Shown here piece by piece: positions 1 through 5,200 of a DNA stretch of 5,434 nucleotides. Each line of letters starts with the position of its first letter. Position 1 is the first letter of the stretch. The stretch comes from Candidatus Poseidoniaceae archaeon (GTDB lineage: Archaea; Thermoplasmatota; Poseidoniia; Poseidoniales; Poseidoniaceae). The notes below the pieces were generated by a model. The model was not told the DNA's origin, made no database searches, and was given only the letters and a program-made list of their open reading frames with translations. The stretch covers positions 1 to 5,434 of the forward strand of contig JASLVI010000102.1 of assembly GCA_030741455.1 (NCBI GenBank), read 5' to 3'. A program made the translations under genes and the position numbers.

Positions 1-750
1 CACACCGGACGCTTTGAGCGAGGACAAAATAGGTGTGTGTAAGCAAGTGGCCTTCTCCCAATTCCATTTCGATGCCATATCTCGCATGAACATGTGTGCC
101 TTTCGTTGATCCATGCCACCGATTGCAACATCGATGTCAAGTTCAAAAATATCCGCTGCTTGCATTGCGGGATAGTAAAATTTTGAGAGATCGTGGTCGG
201 ATGAAGCCTCATCTCTGCCCATAATAGTGAAGGTCTTTCGTACCATTGGCAGTGTTGCACCTTTTGAGCAACGTAAGACCCGAGCCCAATAATCACCAGA
301 ATCCATTAATTGACTTGCCCAATAAAATCTGAGTTGACCCGGCCCATCTCCCTCTTCAGGATAATCAAGCAAAGCACGGAAGGTTTCTTCCATGTAAACC
401 GCCGTTTTTTGGATGTCTTCCATGTTTCCTCCGAACTTATCGTTCACCCATGCATGCCAATCCGCCAGGAAAATCAAGACGTTGGCGTCTGCTTCAAGCA
501 TACGTTTGAGTTGAAGAGACAGGACCTTCCATCCGATGTGGGCTTTTCCACTTGGTTCAAAACCTACATAGCATCGAACTACACCATCTCCTGCCATCGA
601 TGTGCGATCAGCGAGACAATCAACAAGATGTTCAATTCCAACGCTTTCCTCAACACCTCCAAGCATCAGGTAGAGACGTTCTCGATCCTCGCTCGAAAGT
701 TCCTTGACTCGTTCATACCGCTCCTCAAAAGGTTCGAGCAGGGCATTCAT
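1..750 (-). CDS. tyrS: Tyrosyl-tRNA synthetase, archaeal/eukaryotic type (C-terminal part beyond left edge)
   Basis: This class I aminoacyl-tRNA synthetase activates tyrosine with ATP and charges tRNA-Tyr in the cytoplasm. The window holds the first 250 codons with no stop, so the KMSKS loop and anticodon-binding domain lie outside. Visible signatures, in order: YVGFEPSGKAHIGW (61-74, the HIGH region), LADWHAWVN (95-103), YYPAMQAADI (192-201) and GGMDQRKAHM (211-220). Aligned from memory to the Methanocaldococcus jannaschii enzyme, tyrosine-binding Y32, Y151, Q155 and D158 correspond to Y61, Y193, Q197 and D200 here. The fourth HIGH position is W instead of H, and the N-terminus is about 29 residues longer than in M. 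jannaschii. The gene lies 15 bp after the stop of its upstream partner and in the same frame. The start is ATG at 750. A TTG two codons upstream (756-754) sits at better spacing from the GAGGTG and is a real alternative. Confidence 0.93.
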   Translation of the reverse strand, partial: MNALLEPFEERYERVKELSSEDRERLYLMLGGVEESVGIEHLVDCLADRTSMAGDGVVRCYVGFEPSGKAHIGWKVLSLQLKRMLEADANVLIFLADWHAWVNDKFGGNMEDIQKTAVYMEETFRALLDYPEEGDGPGQLRFYWASQLMDSGDYWARVLRCSKGATLPMVRKTFTIMGRDEASSDHDLSKFYYPAMQAADIFELDIDVAIGGMDQRKAHMFMRDMASKWNWEKATCLHTPILSSLKASGV

Positions 751-761
751 ATCCAAATCAA

Positions 762-767
762 CACCTC
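762..767 (-). promoter_or_regulatory. Shine-Dalgarno sequence of tyrS, overlapping the preceding stop codon
   Basis: Read on the minus strand, GAGGTG overlaps the TGA stop of the upstream gene (768-766) and matches the archaeal consensus GGAGGTGATC over six bases. It leaves 11 nt to the ATG at 750 and 5 nt to an in-frame TTG at 756. The overlap of stop and ribosome binding site suggests coupled translation of the two genes. Confidence 0.6.
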
Positions 768-1290
768 AAACAAGTTCGCTTAGTTTCTTCACTCTTCCTT
801 CAGAAGGTGCTTCGCCACGCTCGATCATCGCTTCCAATTCTGCAATCATCGTTTCTGCCGTATCGATGGTTTCCTGCGTTACAGTTGTACTCATCTCGAT
901 GGATTTTCGAATCATCTTAATCGCCGACTTGGCCTTTGAAAATTTCTTGGCGTCTTCTTTCGCTTTGTCTCCGCGTTGTTTTGCATTGTATCCTGTTGCT
1001 TCATCTAGAAACATAGACCAGCGACGACGACTTTCCATTGCCTGTTCACGGCCACCATCAGAAGATAAGAAGGCTTCAAGATCAGACCCTTTGAGTTGTA
1101 CCACATCGACCTGTAGTTTTCCTTGATCGGTATAGCAACCCGAGATGTTCGAGAGGAGGCCAAACGATGCCTGAAATTCTCCTTCAGCATTCGCTTGAAC
1201 ATTTTCAAAATGTTGTGCTGCTAACTTCGCCAAGCCTGCGTTTCCACCAATTGATTTTTCGATACCTCGTTTTACTGCGAATCGCTCCAT
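766..1290 (-). CDS. Conserved hypothetical archaeal protein, DUF5611-like, with helical C-terminal extension
   Basis: The protein has 174 residues and no function I can name. The first ~110 residues start with MERFAVKRGIEKSIGG, continue through a predicted strand region (ASFGLLSNISGCYTDQGKLQ) and end in an acidic/aromatic motif, MFLDEATGYNAKQR (about 93-106). From memory, the 'KRG' opening and 'FL(D/E)EATGYTAKER' ending resemble the small archaeal DUF5611 family; this needs a profile search. Residues ~107-174 are very rich in K, E and A, look almost entirely helical and possibly coiled-coil, and seem to be an addition to the usual ~110-residue domain. There is no signal peptide or membrane segment, so it is probably cytoplasmic. 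An in-frame TGA at 1314-1312 limits the start to ATG 1290 or TTG 1308. ATG is preferred; no ribosome binding site precedes either, so the mRNA may be leaderless. The gene is followed after 15 bp by tyrS, probably in one operon. Confidence 0.75.
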   Translation of the reverse strand: MERFAVKRGIEKSIGGNAGLAKLAAQHFENVQANAEGEFQASFGLLSNISGCYTDQGKLQVDVVQLKGSDLEAFLSSDGGREQAMESRRRWSMFLDEATGYNAKQRGDKAKEDAKKFSKAKSAIKMIRKSIEMSTTVTQETIDTAETMIAELEAMIERGEAPSEGRVKKLSELV

Positions 1291-1379
1291 GATGGCCCAT
1301 CGGTACAAGACTCATAAGGCTCGCGAAGAACAAACCACCCAAAGAGTGGGGTTTTTCTGTCAGATTACTTCGGCCAACT
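1291..1379. promoter_or_regulatory. Divergent intergenic region between the DUF5611-like/tyrS pair and the propeller gene
   Basis: These 89 bp must hold promoters for both flanking transcription units, which face away from each other. Neither start codon has a purine-rich ribosome binding site at normal distance, which fits leaderless or very short-leader transcripts. I see no convincing archaeal TATA box (TTTAWATA-like) on either strand; CTTATGAG at 1312-1319 (minus strand) is the nearest candidate for the leftward gene and is weak. GATGG-C-CCATC at 1291-1301 is an 11-bp inverted repeat directly next to the leftward ATG. The role is assigned from position only. Confidence 0.4.
1332..1356 (+). 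other. Small hairpin followed by five Ts in the divergent region
   Basis: On the plus strand AAA-CCAC (1332-1338) can pair with GTGG (1346-1349) and TTT (1352-1354) around a 7-nt loop, with two G residues bulged; alternatively AAACC pairs with GGTTT (1350-1354). A run of five Ts (1352-1356) follows. It looks like a weak intrinsic terminator, but no plus-strand gene ends upstream. It could be leader structure of the propeller gene mRNA or chance. Confidence 0.25.
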
Positions 1380-2546
1380 ATGCGCACGAGGGCTGTTTTC
1401 CTCATTCTCGTCATTCTCTTGACCCCAATTGCTTCTGCTTCTGAAGTGGGCTTCAAACAAGAAAATGCATTGGCCGAACAAGGATTGAACATTCAAGCGG
1501 GCGAAGTTTCTCCTAGCGGATCAACCATACTTCTTGTCGGCGATGATGGCTATGTGCACATGATTTCTGCATCTGCACCAGGTGATCGAAATCAAGATCA
1601 GGACATCGACAGCAGTCGAACTGCGCGATTTAATGATGTCTCATGGCATCCGAATGGACAAACTGCACTTATTGCAGGCGACCGAGGTGCTGCTCTACGT
1701 TATTCACTATCGGACAACAGTATCGAAGCCGTCAATGGAGCAGGGATTACAGGAAGCATAGAATTGACTGCAACATCTTGGCGAGCGGGTGGAGATCTCG
1801 CCTATTTTGGCGCAAAAAACGGTAACATCTACAGTTTCAATGAAGGCGAGGGAATGTTGAAACTTGAAGATACAAAATCATCGGAAATTACAGACATCTC
1901 GTGTCATCTTGAGCAGAACATTTGTCTCGCAACATCGATCGACGATGGAATTGCCGTCATCGACCGAACCCGTGAAATCACGTGGCTCGACGGTACATCC
2001 AGCGACACTTGGGTTGCAGTTGATTGCGCAGATGCAACCTACATCAAGTGTGCAGCATTTGCCAGTGGACGCAGACACGTGTCCATTGTTCTGGACATTC
2101 AAGATGCTTCCAAATCCACAACTGGCCAAGTTATGCAACTGCAGGAAGGCTCAACCGACTTCATCGCACTTAGCCGAGGCTATGACGGAACATCGCTCAT
2201 CCACCTCGCTCCAATGGAGTCTGTTCGTTACAAACTCGATATTGATGAAGTCTTCATGCATATTGAATCTGAACCTGTTACCGATTTCGATCCTGAAGTT
2301 GCTGGCCAACGCATTGCATTCATGTGGGAGATTGGAGAAGACGAGGGTTGGATGATTACAAATGAAGGTTTCATCGTCGAGATATATCCTACTGAAAGTC
2401 GTGAAAGTCTCGGAATCATGGAAACCATTGTTTTCGCAGCTGTTGCGGTTTCCGTGCCTGGTGTCATCATTGGACTTATTTTCATGAACAGTAGTTATCT
2501 TCAACGAAAATACAGGGAACTGCGTGGCTTTGAAAAGAAAGAGTGA
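1380..2546 (+). CDS. Secreted beta-propeller-like protein with C-terminal membrane anchor
   Basis: The protein has 388 residues. Residues 5-20 form a hydrophobic signal peptide after MRTR, with a good cleavage site after ASA (18-20). Residues ~348-368 form a single membrane segment followed by a basic tail (YLQRKYRELRG), so the bulk should lie outside the cell with the C-terminus inside. The exterior part contains WD40/YVTN-like blade repeats: SPSGSTILLVGDDGYVHMIS (44-63), VSWHPNGQTALIAGDRGAAL (87-106), TSWRAGGDLAYFGAKNGNIY (132-151) and a weaker one at ~171-196 (CHLEQNICLATSIDDGIAVI core). An acidic loop, DRNQDQDID (69-77), might bind calcium. Four cysteines occur as two close pairs (175/182 and 216/224) and could form disulphides. 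I recognise no catalytic motif; ligand or partner binding is the likely role, but unproven. No ribosome binding site precedes the ATG. A glutaryl-CoA dehydrogenase gene follows after 71 bp, with no obvious functional link. Confidence 0.85.
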   Translation: MRTRAVFLILVILLTPIASASEVGFKQENALAEQGLNIQAGEVSPSGSTILLVGDDGYVHMISASAPGDRNQDQDIDSSRTARFNDVSWHPNGQTALIAGDRGAALRYSLSDNSIEAVNGAGITGSIELTATSWRAGGDLAYFGAKNGNIYSFNEGEGMLKLEDTKSSEITDISCHLEQNICLATSIDDGIAVIDRTREITWLDGTSSDTWVAVDCADATYIKCAAFASGRRHVSIVLDIQDASKSTTGQVMQLQEGSTDFIALSRGYDGTSLIHLAPMESVRYKLDIDEVFMHIESEPVTDFDPEVAGQRIAFMWEIGEDEGWMITNEGFIVEIYPTESRESLGIMETIVFAAVAVSVPGVIIGLIFMNSSYLQRKYRELRGFEKKE

Positions 2547-2606
2547 TGAGAAAGAACACATTGGTTGCGTGCTAAAGTTCATCAGTTGTATCGCCTCCCA
2601 CCACAT

Positions 2607-2610
2607 GAGG
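2607..2610 (+). promoter_or_regulatory. Shine-Dalgarno sequence of glutaryl-CoA dehydrogenase
   Basis: GAGG lies 7 nt before the ATG at 2618. An in-frame TGA at 2615-2617 directly precedes that ATG, so no longer product is possible and the start is fixed by both signals. The presence of this site, against its absence before the propeller gene, fits an internal operon position or a transcript with a real leader. Confidence 0.6.
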
Positions 2611-2617
2611 GAACTGA

Positions 2618-3793
2618 ATGGAGCCATTCGAAGCCATCGATTTTTACGATATCGAATCCTTACTGACTGAAGAAGAAATCATGATTCGCGACCTTGTTCG
2701 TGAATGGGTTGATGAAGAAGTAATTCCAAAGATTGAACATGCTTGTGAAAAGGGAATCTTCCTCGATGAATGGCGTGTTGCTCTTGGCGAAATGGGTGTG
2801 CTTGGCGCACCTCTCAAAGGCTATGGCTGCCCAGGACTATCCTATGTTGCCTATGGCCTGATTTGTCAAGAACTTGAACGCGGTGATTCTGGACTACGAT
2901 CCTTCGCCTCTGTACAAGGTTCACTCGCAATGTATCCGATTTGGGACTTTGGAAGCGAGGAACAGAAAAATTACTACCTTCCGAAGATGACATCTGGTGA
3001 ATGGATTGGTTGCTTTGGATTGACTGAACCGGACTACGGATCAAATCCAGGGGATATGATTACCAAAGCAGAAGATATGGGCGACCATTACTTGTTGAAT
3101 GGTGCAAAAATGTGGATTACCAACGGTACAATCGCTGATGTTGCAATCGTTTGGGCAAAGCTTGACGGTGTCATTCGTGGTTTCATCGTCGAGAAAGACG
3201 ATGAAGGCTTCAGTGCACCCGAGATGAAAGGCAAGCATTCGCTCAAAGCATCTGTAACATCTGAACTCGTCTTCCAAGATTGTAAAATTCCCAAGGACAG
3301 AATCCTACCTGGCGTGAAGGGACTACGTGGGCCTTTCTCTTGCTTGAACAATGCTCGATACGGCATTTCATGGGGCGCACTGGGTGCTGCAATGGCTTGT
3401 TTCCACAGTGCGAAAACATATGCGTTGAGTCGAATTCAATTCGATCACCCCATCGCATCCTATCAACTCGTTCAGAACAAATTGGCTTGGATGCTACGGG
3501 AAATCACCAAAGGTCAATTGTTAGCCTATCATCTCGGACAGAAGAAGGATGATGGGACATGGTTCAATGAACAAATCTCACTTGCAAAAATGAACAACGT
3601 GGACATTGCTCTCGAAATCGCTCGTGTAGCACGCGATATTCACGGTGCAAACGGAATCCTTGACGAATACCCGGTTATGCGACACATGGCGAATCTCGAA
3701 TCGGTCAAGACCTACGAAGGTACACATGACATACACAATTTGATTCTCGGCCGTTACATCACAGGCATTCAAGCATTCACTCGAACGGTTTGA
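2618..3793 (+). CDS. gcdH: Glutaryl-CoA dehydrogenase (acyl-CoA dehydrogenase family)
   Basis: This FAD enzyme oxidises glutaryl-CoA and, in the decarboxylating type, releases CO2 to give crotonyl-CoA in lysine and tryptophan breakdown; electrons pass to electron transfer flavoprotein. At 391 residues it is full length for the family. It resembles human GCDH along its length: GCPGLSYVAYGLI (70-82), ERGDSGLRSFASVQGSL (87-103), GCFGLTEPDYGS (131-142), WITNG (166-170), GPFSCLNNARYGISWGALGA (238-257), and YEGTHDIHNLILGRYITGIQ (366-385). By alignment from memory, catalytic base Glu370 of human GCDH is E367; Arg94 and Ser98, which hold the glutaryl group, are R94 and S98; Thr170 and Tyr369 are T168 and Y366. 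E87 is also kept; as I recall, non-decarboxylating enzymes have Val there, so the decarboxylating reaction is more likely. No transport signal is visible, so it should be cytoplasmic. It ends 5 bp from the convergent phytoene synthase gene. Confidence 0.93.
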   Translation: MEPFEAIDFYDIESLLTEEEIMIRDLVREWVDEEVIPKIEHACEKGIFLDEWRVALGEMGVLGAPLKGYGCPGLSYVAYGLICQELERGDSGLRSFASVQGSLAMYPIWDFGSEEQKNYYLPKMTSGEWIGCFGLTEPDYGSNPGDMITKAEDMGDHYLLNGAKMWITNGTIADVAIVWAKLDGVIRGFIVEKDDEGFSAPEMKGKHSLKASVTSELVFQDCKIPKDRILPGVKGLRGPFSCLNNARYGISWGALGAAMACFHSAKTYALSRIQFDHPIASYQLVQNKLAWMLREITKGQLLAYHLGQKKDDGTWFNEQISLAKMNNVDIALEIARVARDIHGANGILDEYPVMRHMANLESVKTYEGTHDIHNLILGRYITGIQAFTRTV

Positions 3794-3807
3794 TTCTCTC
3801 AAACGTT
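3784..3807. terminator. Possible bidirectional terminator hairpin spanning two convergent stop codons
   Basis: GTTTGA (3788-3793) pairs perfectly with TCAAAC (3799-3804) around the loop TTCTC, and AAC (3784-3786) pairs with GTT (3805-3807) if G3787 is bulged, giving 9 base pairs. The TGA stop of the plus-strand dehydrogenase is the end of one arm; the TGA stop of the minus-strand phytoene synthase is the start of the other. Neither side is followed by a long T run, so intrinsic termination is plausible rather than shown. Confidence 0.4.
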
Positions 3808-5094
3808 TGGCAGCAACCCAATACGTGCGAGTCCGCCCCATACAGGATCGAGGAACCTCGGCAGGAATCGATGTCGGAGATAAACAGCCGCAGCAAGACT
3901 CAGTTTCTGGAACTTGTTGAGTTTAACTCGACGAGTGAATACGTCGCCTTGTTGCTTCTCAATTTGCTTGAGGATTTTATCATAAAATGCAATCATTGCA
4001 GCTGGGGAATATCGTGTTCGCCGAGGCAGAAGAGGAAGCAGTTGGCGAGCTTCTTCCAAATAGGTGCGTGCTCGCTTTGCATAATGATGACAATAAGGCT
4101 CCCAAGAAGGGTTGAGTACAACCTTGCCTCCAGAAAGATCCCCTTCAGTCATTCCATTTCGCTCTAATTCATCTAGCGGAAGATAGACGCGGTCGCGTTC
4201 AATGTCCTCACCAACATCTCGTAGAACGTTTGTGAGTTGCATGAAAATTCCCCACGACTCAGCGAACTTACGTGCTCGAGGATCATCGTAACCATAGATC
4301 TCAATGCACATCAGGCCAACAACAGAAGCCACACGGTAACAATAGACATACAATTCCTCAAAGGTTCGATATCGGTTGCTGTAAAGGTCATCTTCCATTC
4401 CTGAAATGAGATCATCAAAGACGCCTCGAGAAATGTTGTAACGCTCAATCGTGTCCTTAAGGGCAAGGAAAACGGGGTCTGTGCTGTACACATCATTGTA
4501 ACATGTCGAGAGTTTTTTTCTGAAGAAAAACAATTGGTTGATTTTGTTGAGATAGACCTCATCTTCCAAAATCGTTGTTCGCTTCTGCAAGGACTCCAGC
4601 TGTAGTCGGTACTCGATTGCTTCTTGGCTAAGTTCGATGGTTGAACCGGGGAATCGGTCTGCCCAGTCTCCATCAGCAATATCGTCTGCACGACGGCAAA
4701 ACGCGTAAACAGCACACATTGCAAGTCGTTGCTCATCTGGAAGATACTTGAATGAGTGATAGAAGTTCCCTGCTTCTCTCTTGGTTAGTTCTTCACAATA
4801 ATCATAGGCAAGCCGATAGAGTTGAACCGGAGGTTTGTCAGACCATATTGGTGCATCGAGGTCTACAAAGGGATCGATCAACTCGTTTTGATCATTGAAT
4901 AATCCAATCATCATAGCCCCTTCACGCAGTGCTTCCATGGCAGTAACACTCACAGCCTTGACTGCATCTCGTGTTAGCATAACACCTGCTCGAAGACGGT
5001 CAAGCGGTGTTGGTGATGTCTTCGCCTGAACAGAACTTTCTGCTCCACCTTTGAGTGGGAAGAGAAGGTCCAGAGGTTTTCGGCGTTCCAACAT
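3799..5094 (-). CDS. crtB: Phytoene synthase (squalene/phytoene synthase family) with long N-terminal extension
   Basis: The enzyme joins two geranylgeranyl diphosphates head to head, through prephytoene diphosphate, to make phytoene, the first carotenoid-specific step. The catalytic domain runs from about residue 92 (LYRLAYDYCEELTKREAGNF) to 395. It has both Asp-rich magnesium-diphosphate sites: YAFCRRADDIADG (130-142) and QLTNVLRDVGEDIERDRVYL (286-305), plus the YRVASVVGLM motif (253-262). The DVGED form favours phytoene synthase over squalene-type enzymes, whose motif is often DVKED, but substrate cannot be settled by eye. At 431 residues it is longer than the usual ~300. Residues 1-~90 are an extension with helical stretches I do not recognise, and ~150-196 look like a charged insertion between the first Asp motif and TDPVFLAL. 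There is no clear signal peptide. ATG 5094 is the first in-frame ATG after the stop at 5184-5182; GAGGGGG about 11 nt before it may serve as ribosome binding site. A related gene fragment lies 106 bp upstream. Confidence 0.92.
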   Translation of the reverse strand: MLERRKPLDLLFPLKGGAESSVQAKTSPTPLDRLRAGVMLTRDAVKAVSVTAMEALREGAMMIGLFNDQNELIDPFVDLDAPIWSDKPPVQLYRLAYDYCEELTKREAGNFYHSFKYLPDEQRLAMCAVYAFCRRADDIADGDWADRFPGSTIELSQEAIEYRLQLESLQKRTTILEDEVYLNKINQLFFFRKKLSTCYNDVYSTDPVFLALKDTIERYNISRGVFDDLISGMEDDLYSNRYRTFEELYVYCYRVASVVGLMCIEIYGYDDPRARKFAESWGIFMQLTNVLRDVGEDIERDRVYLPLDELERNGMTEGDLSGGKVVLNPSWEPYCHHYAKRARTYLEEARQLLPLLPRRTRYSPAAMIAFYDKILKQIEKQQGDVFTRRVKLNKFQKLSLAAAVYLRHRFLPRFLDPVWGGLARIGLLPNV

Positions 5095-5121
5095 CGTAAA
5101 CAGTTCCCCCTCGCGCTCGTT

Positions 5122-5144
5122 GTTTAAGAGACCTCCTCTTGAAC
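5122..5144 (-). other. Leader hairpin with a purine-rich GAGGT loop upstream of phytoene synthase
   Basis: In minus-strand RNA, GUUCAAGAG (5144-5136) can pair with CUCUUAAAC (5130-5122) around the loop GAGGU, with one C-A mismatch. The loop and adjacent arm read GGAGGT, an excellent Shine-Dalgarno match, but it lies about 36 nt before the ATG at 5094 and no ATG, GTG or TTG follows it at working distance. It may be terminator-like structure of the upstream gene, leader structure, or chance. Confidence 0.3.
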
Positions 5145-5172
5145 GTTTGAATATTGAATTGGTTTTATTCCA

Positions 5173-5186
5173 AGTAAATATTTACT
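5173..5186. promoter_or_regulatory. Perfect 14-bp palindrome, probable TATA element or operator for phytoene synthase
   Basis: AGTAAATATTTACT reads the same on both strands and lies in the most AT-rich part of the 106-bp gap (5095-5200) between the two minus-strand synthase genes. TAAATATTTA resembles an archaeal TATA box. If used, transcription would start near 5150 and leave a leader of roughly 55-60 nt before the ATG at 5094. A palindrome of this size over a TATA element could also be bound by a dimeric repressor; that is inference. Confidence 0.4.
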
Positions 5187-5200
5187 CACAAATAACATTA

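Noticed and set aside
731..740. GGTTCGAGCA, resembling the T-arm of a tRNA
   Set aside because: It lies inside the tyrS coding sequence and no acceptor, D or anticodon arm can be built around it.
310..783. A 157-codon plus-strand open frame, and another at 704-1126
   Set aside because: They lie antisense to tyrS and its upstream neighbour, whose minus-strand proteins show clear family motifs. The plus-strand translations look unlike any known protein and have no ribosome binding site.
1291..1301. GATGG-C-CCATC inverted repeat beside the start of the DUF5611-like gene
   Set aside because: Short, and partly explained by the GATG/CATC-containing start region; not distinguishable from chance without comparison to relatives.
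1864..2355. A 163-codon plus-strand open frame inside the propeller gene
   Set aside because: It overlaps the 388-residue gene in another frame. The longer frame has a signal peptide, repeats and a membrane anchor; the inner one has no recognisable feature.
2594..2610. CCTC/GAGG inverted repeat that could hide the dehydrogenase ribosome binding site
   Set aside because: Only four base pairs with a 9-nt loop; too weak to claim a regulatory switch.
2151..2627. A 158-codon minus-strand open frame across the end of the propeller gene and the gap before the dehydrogenase
   Set aside because: It is a shadow antisense to a well-supported gene and runs over the dehydrogenase start; its translation shows no domain-like pattern.
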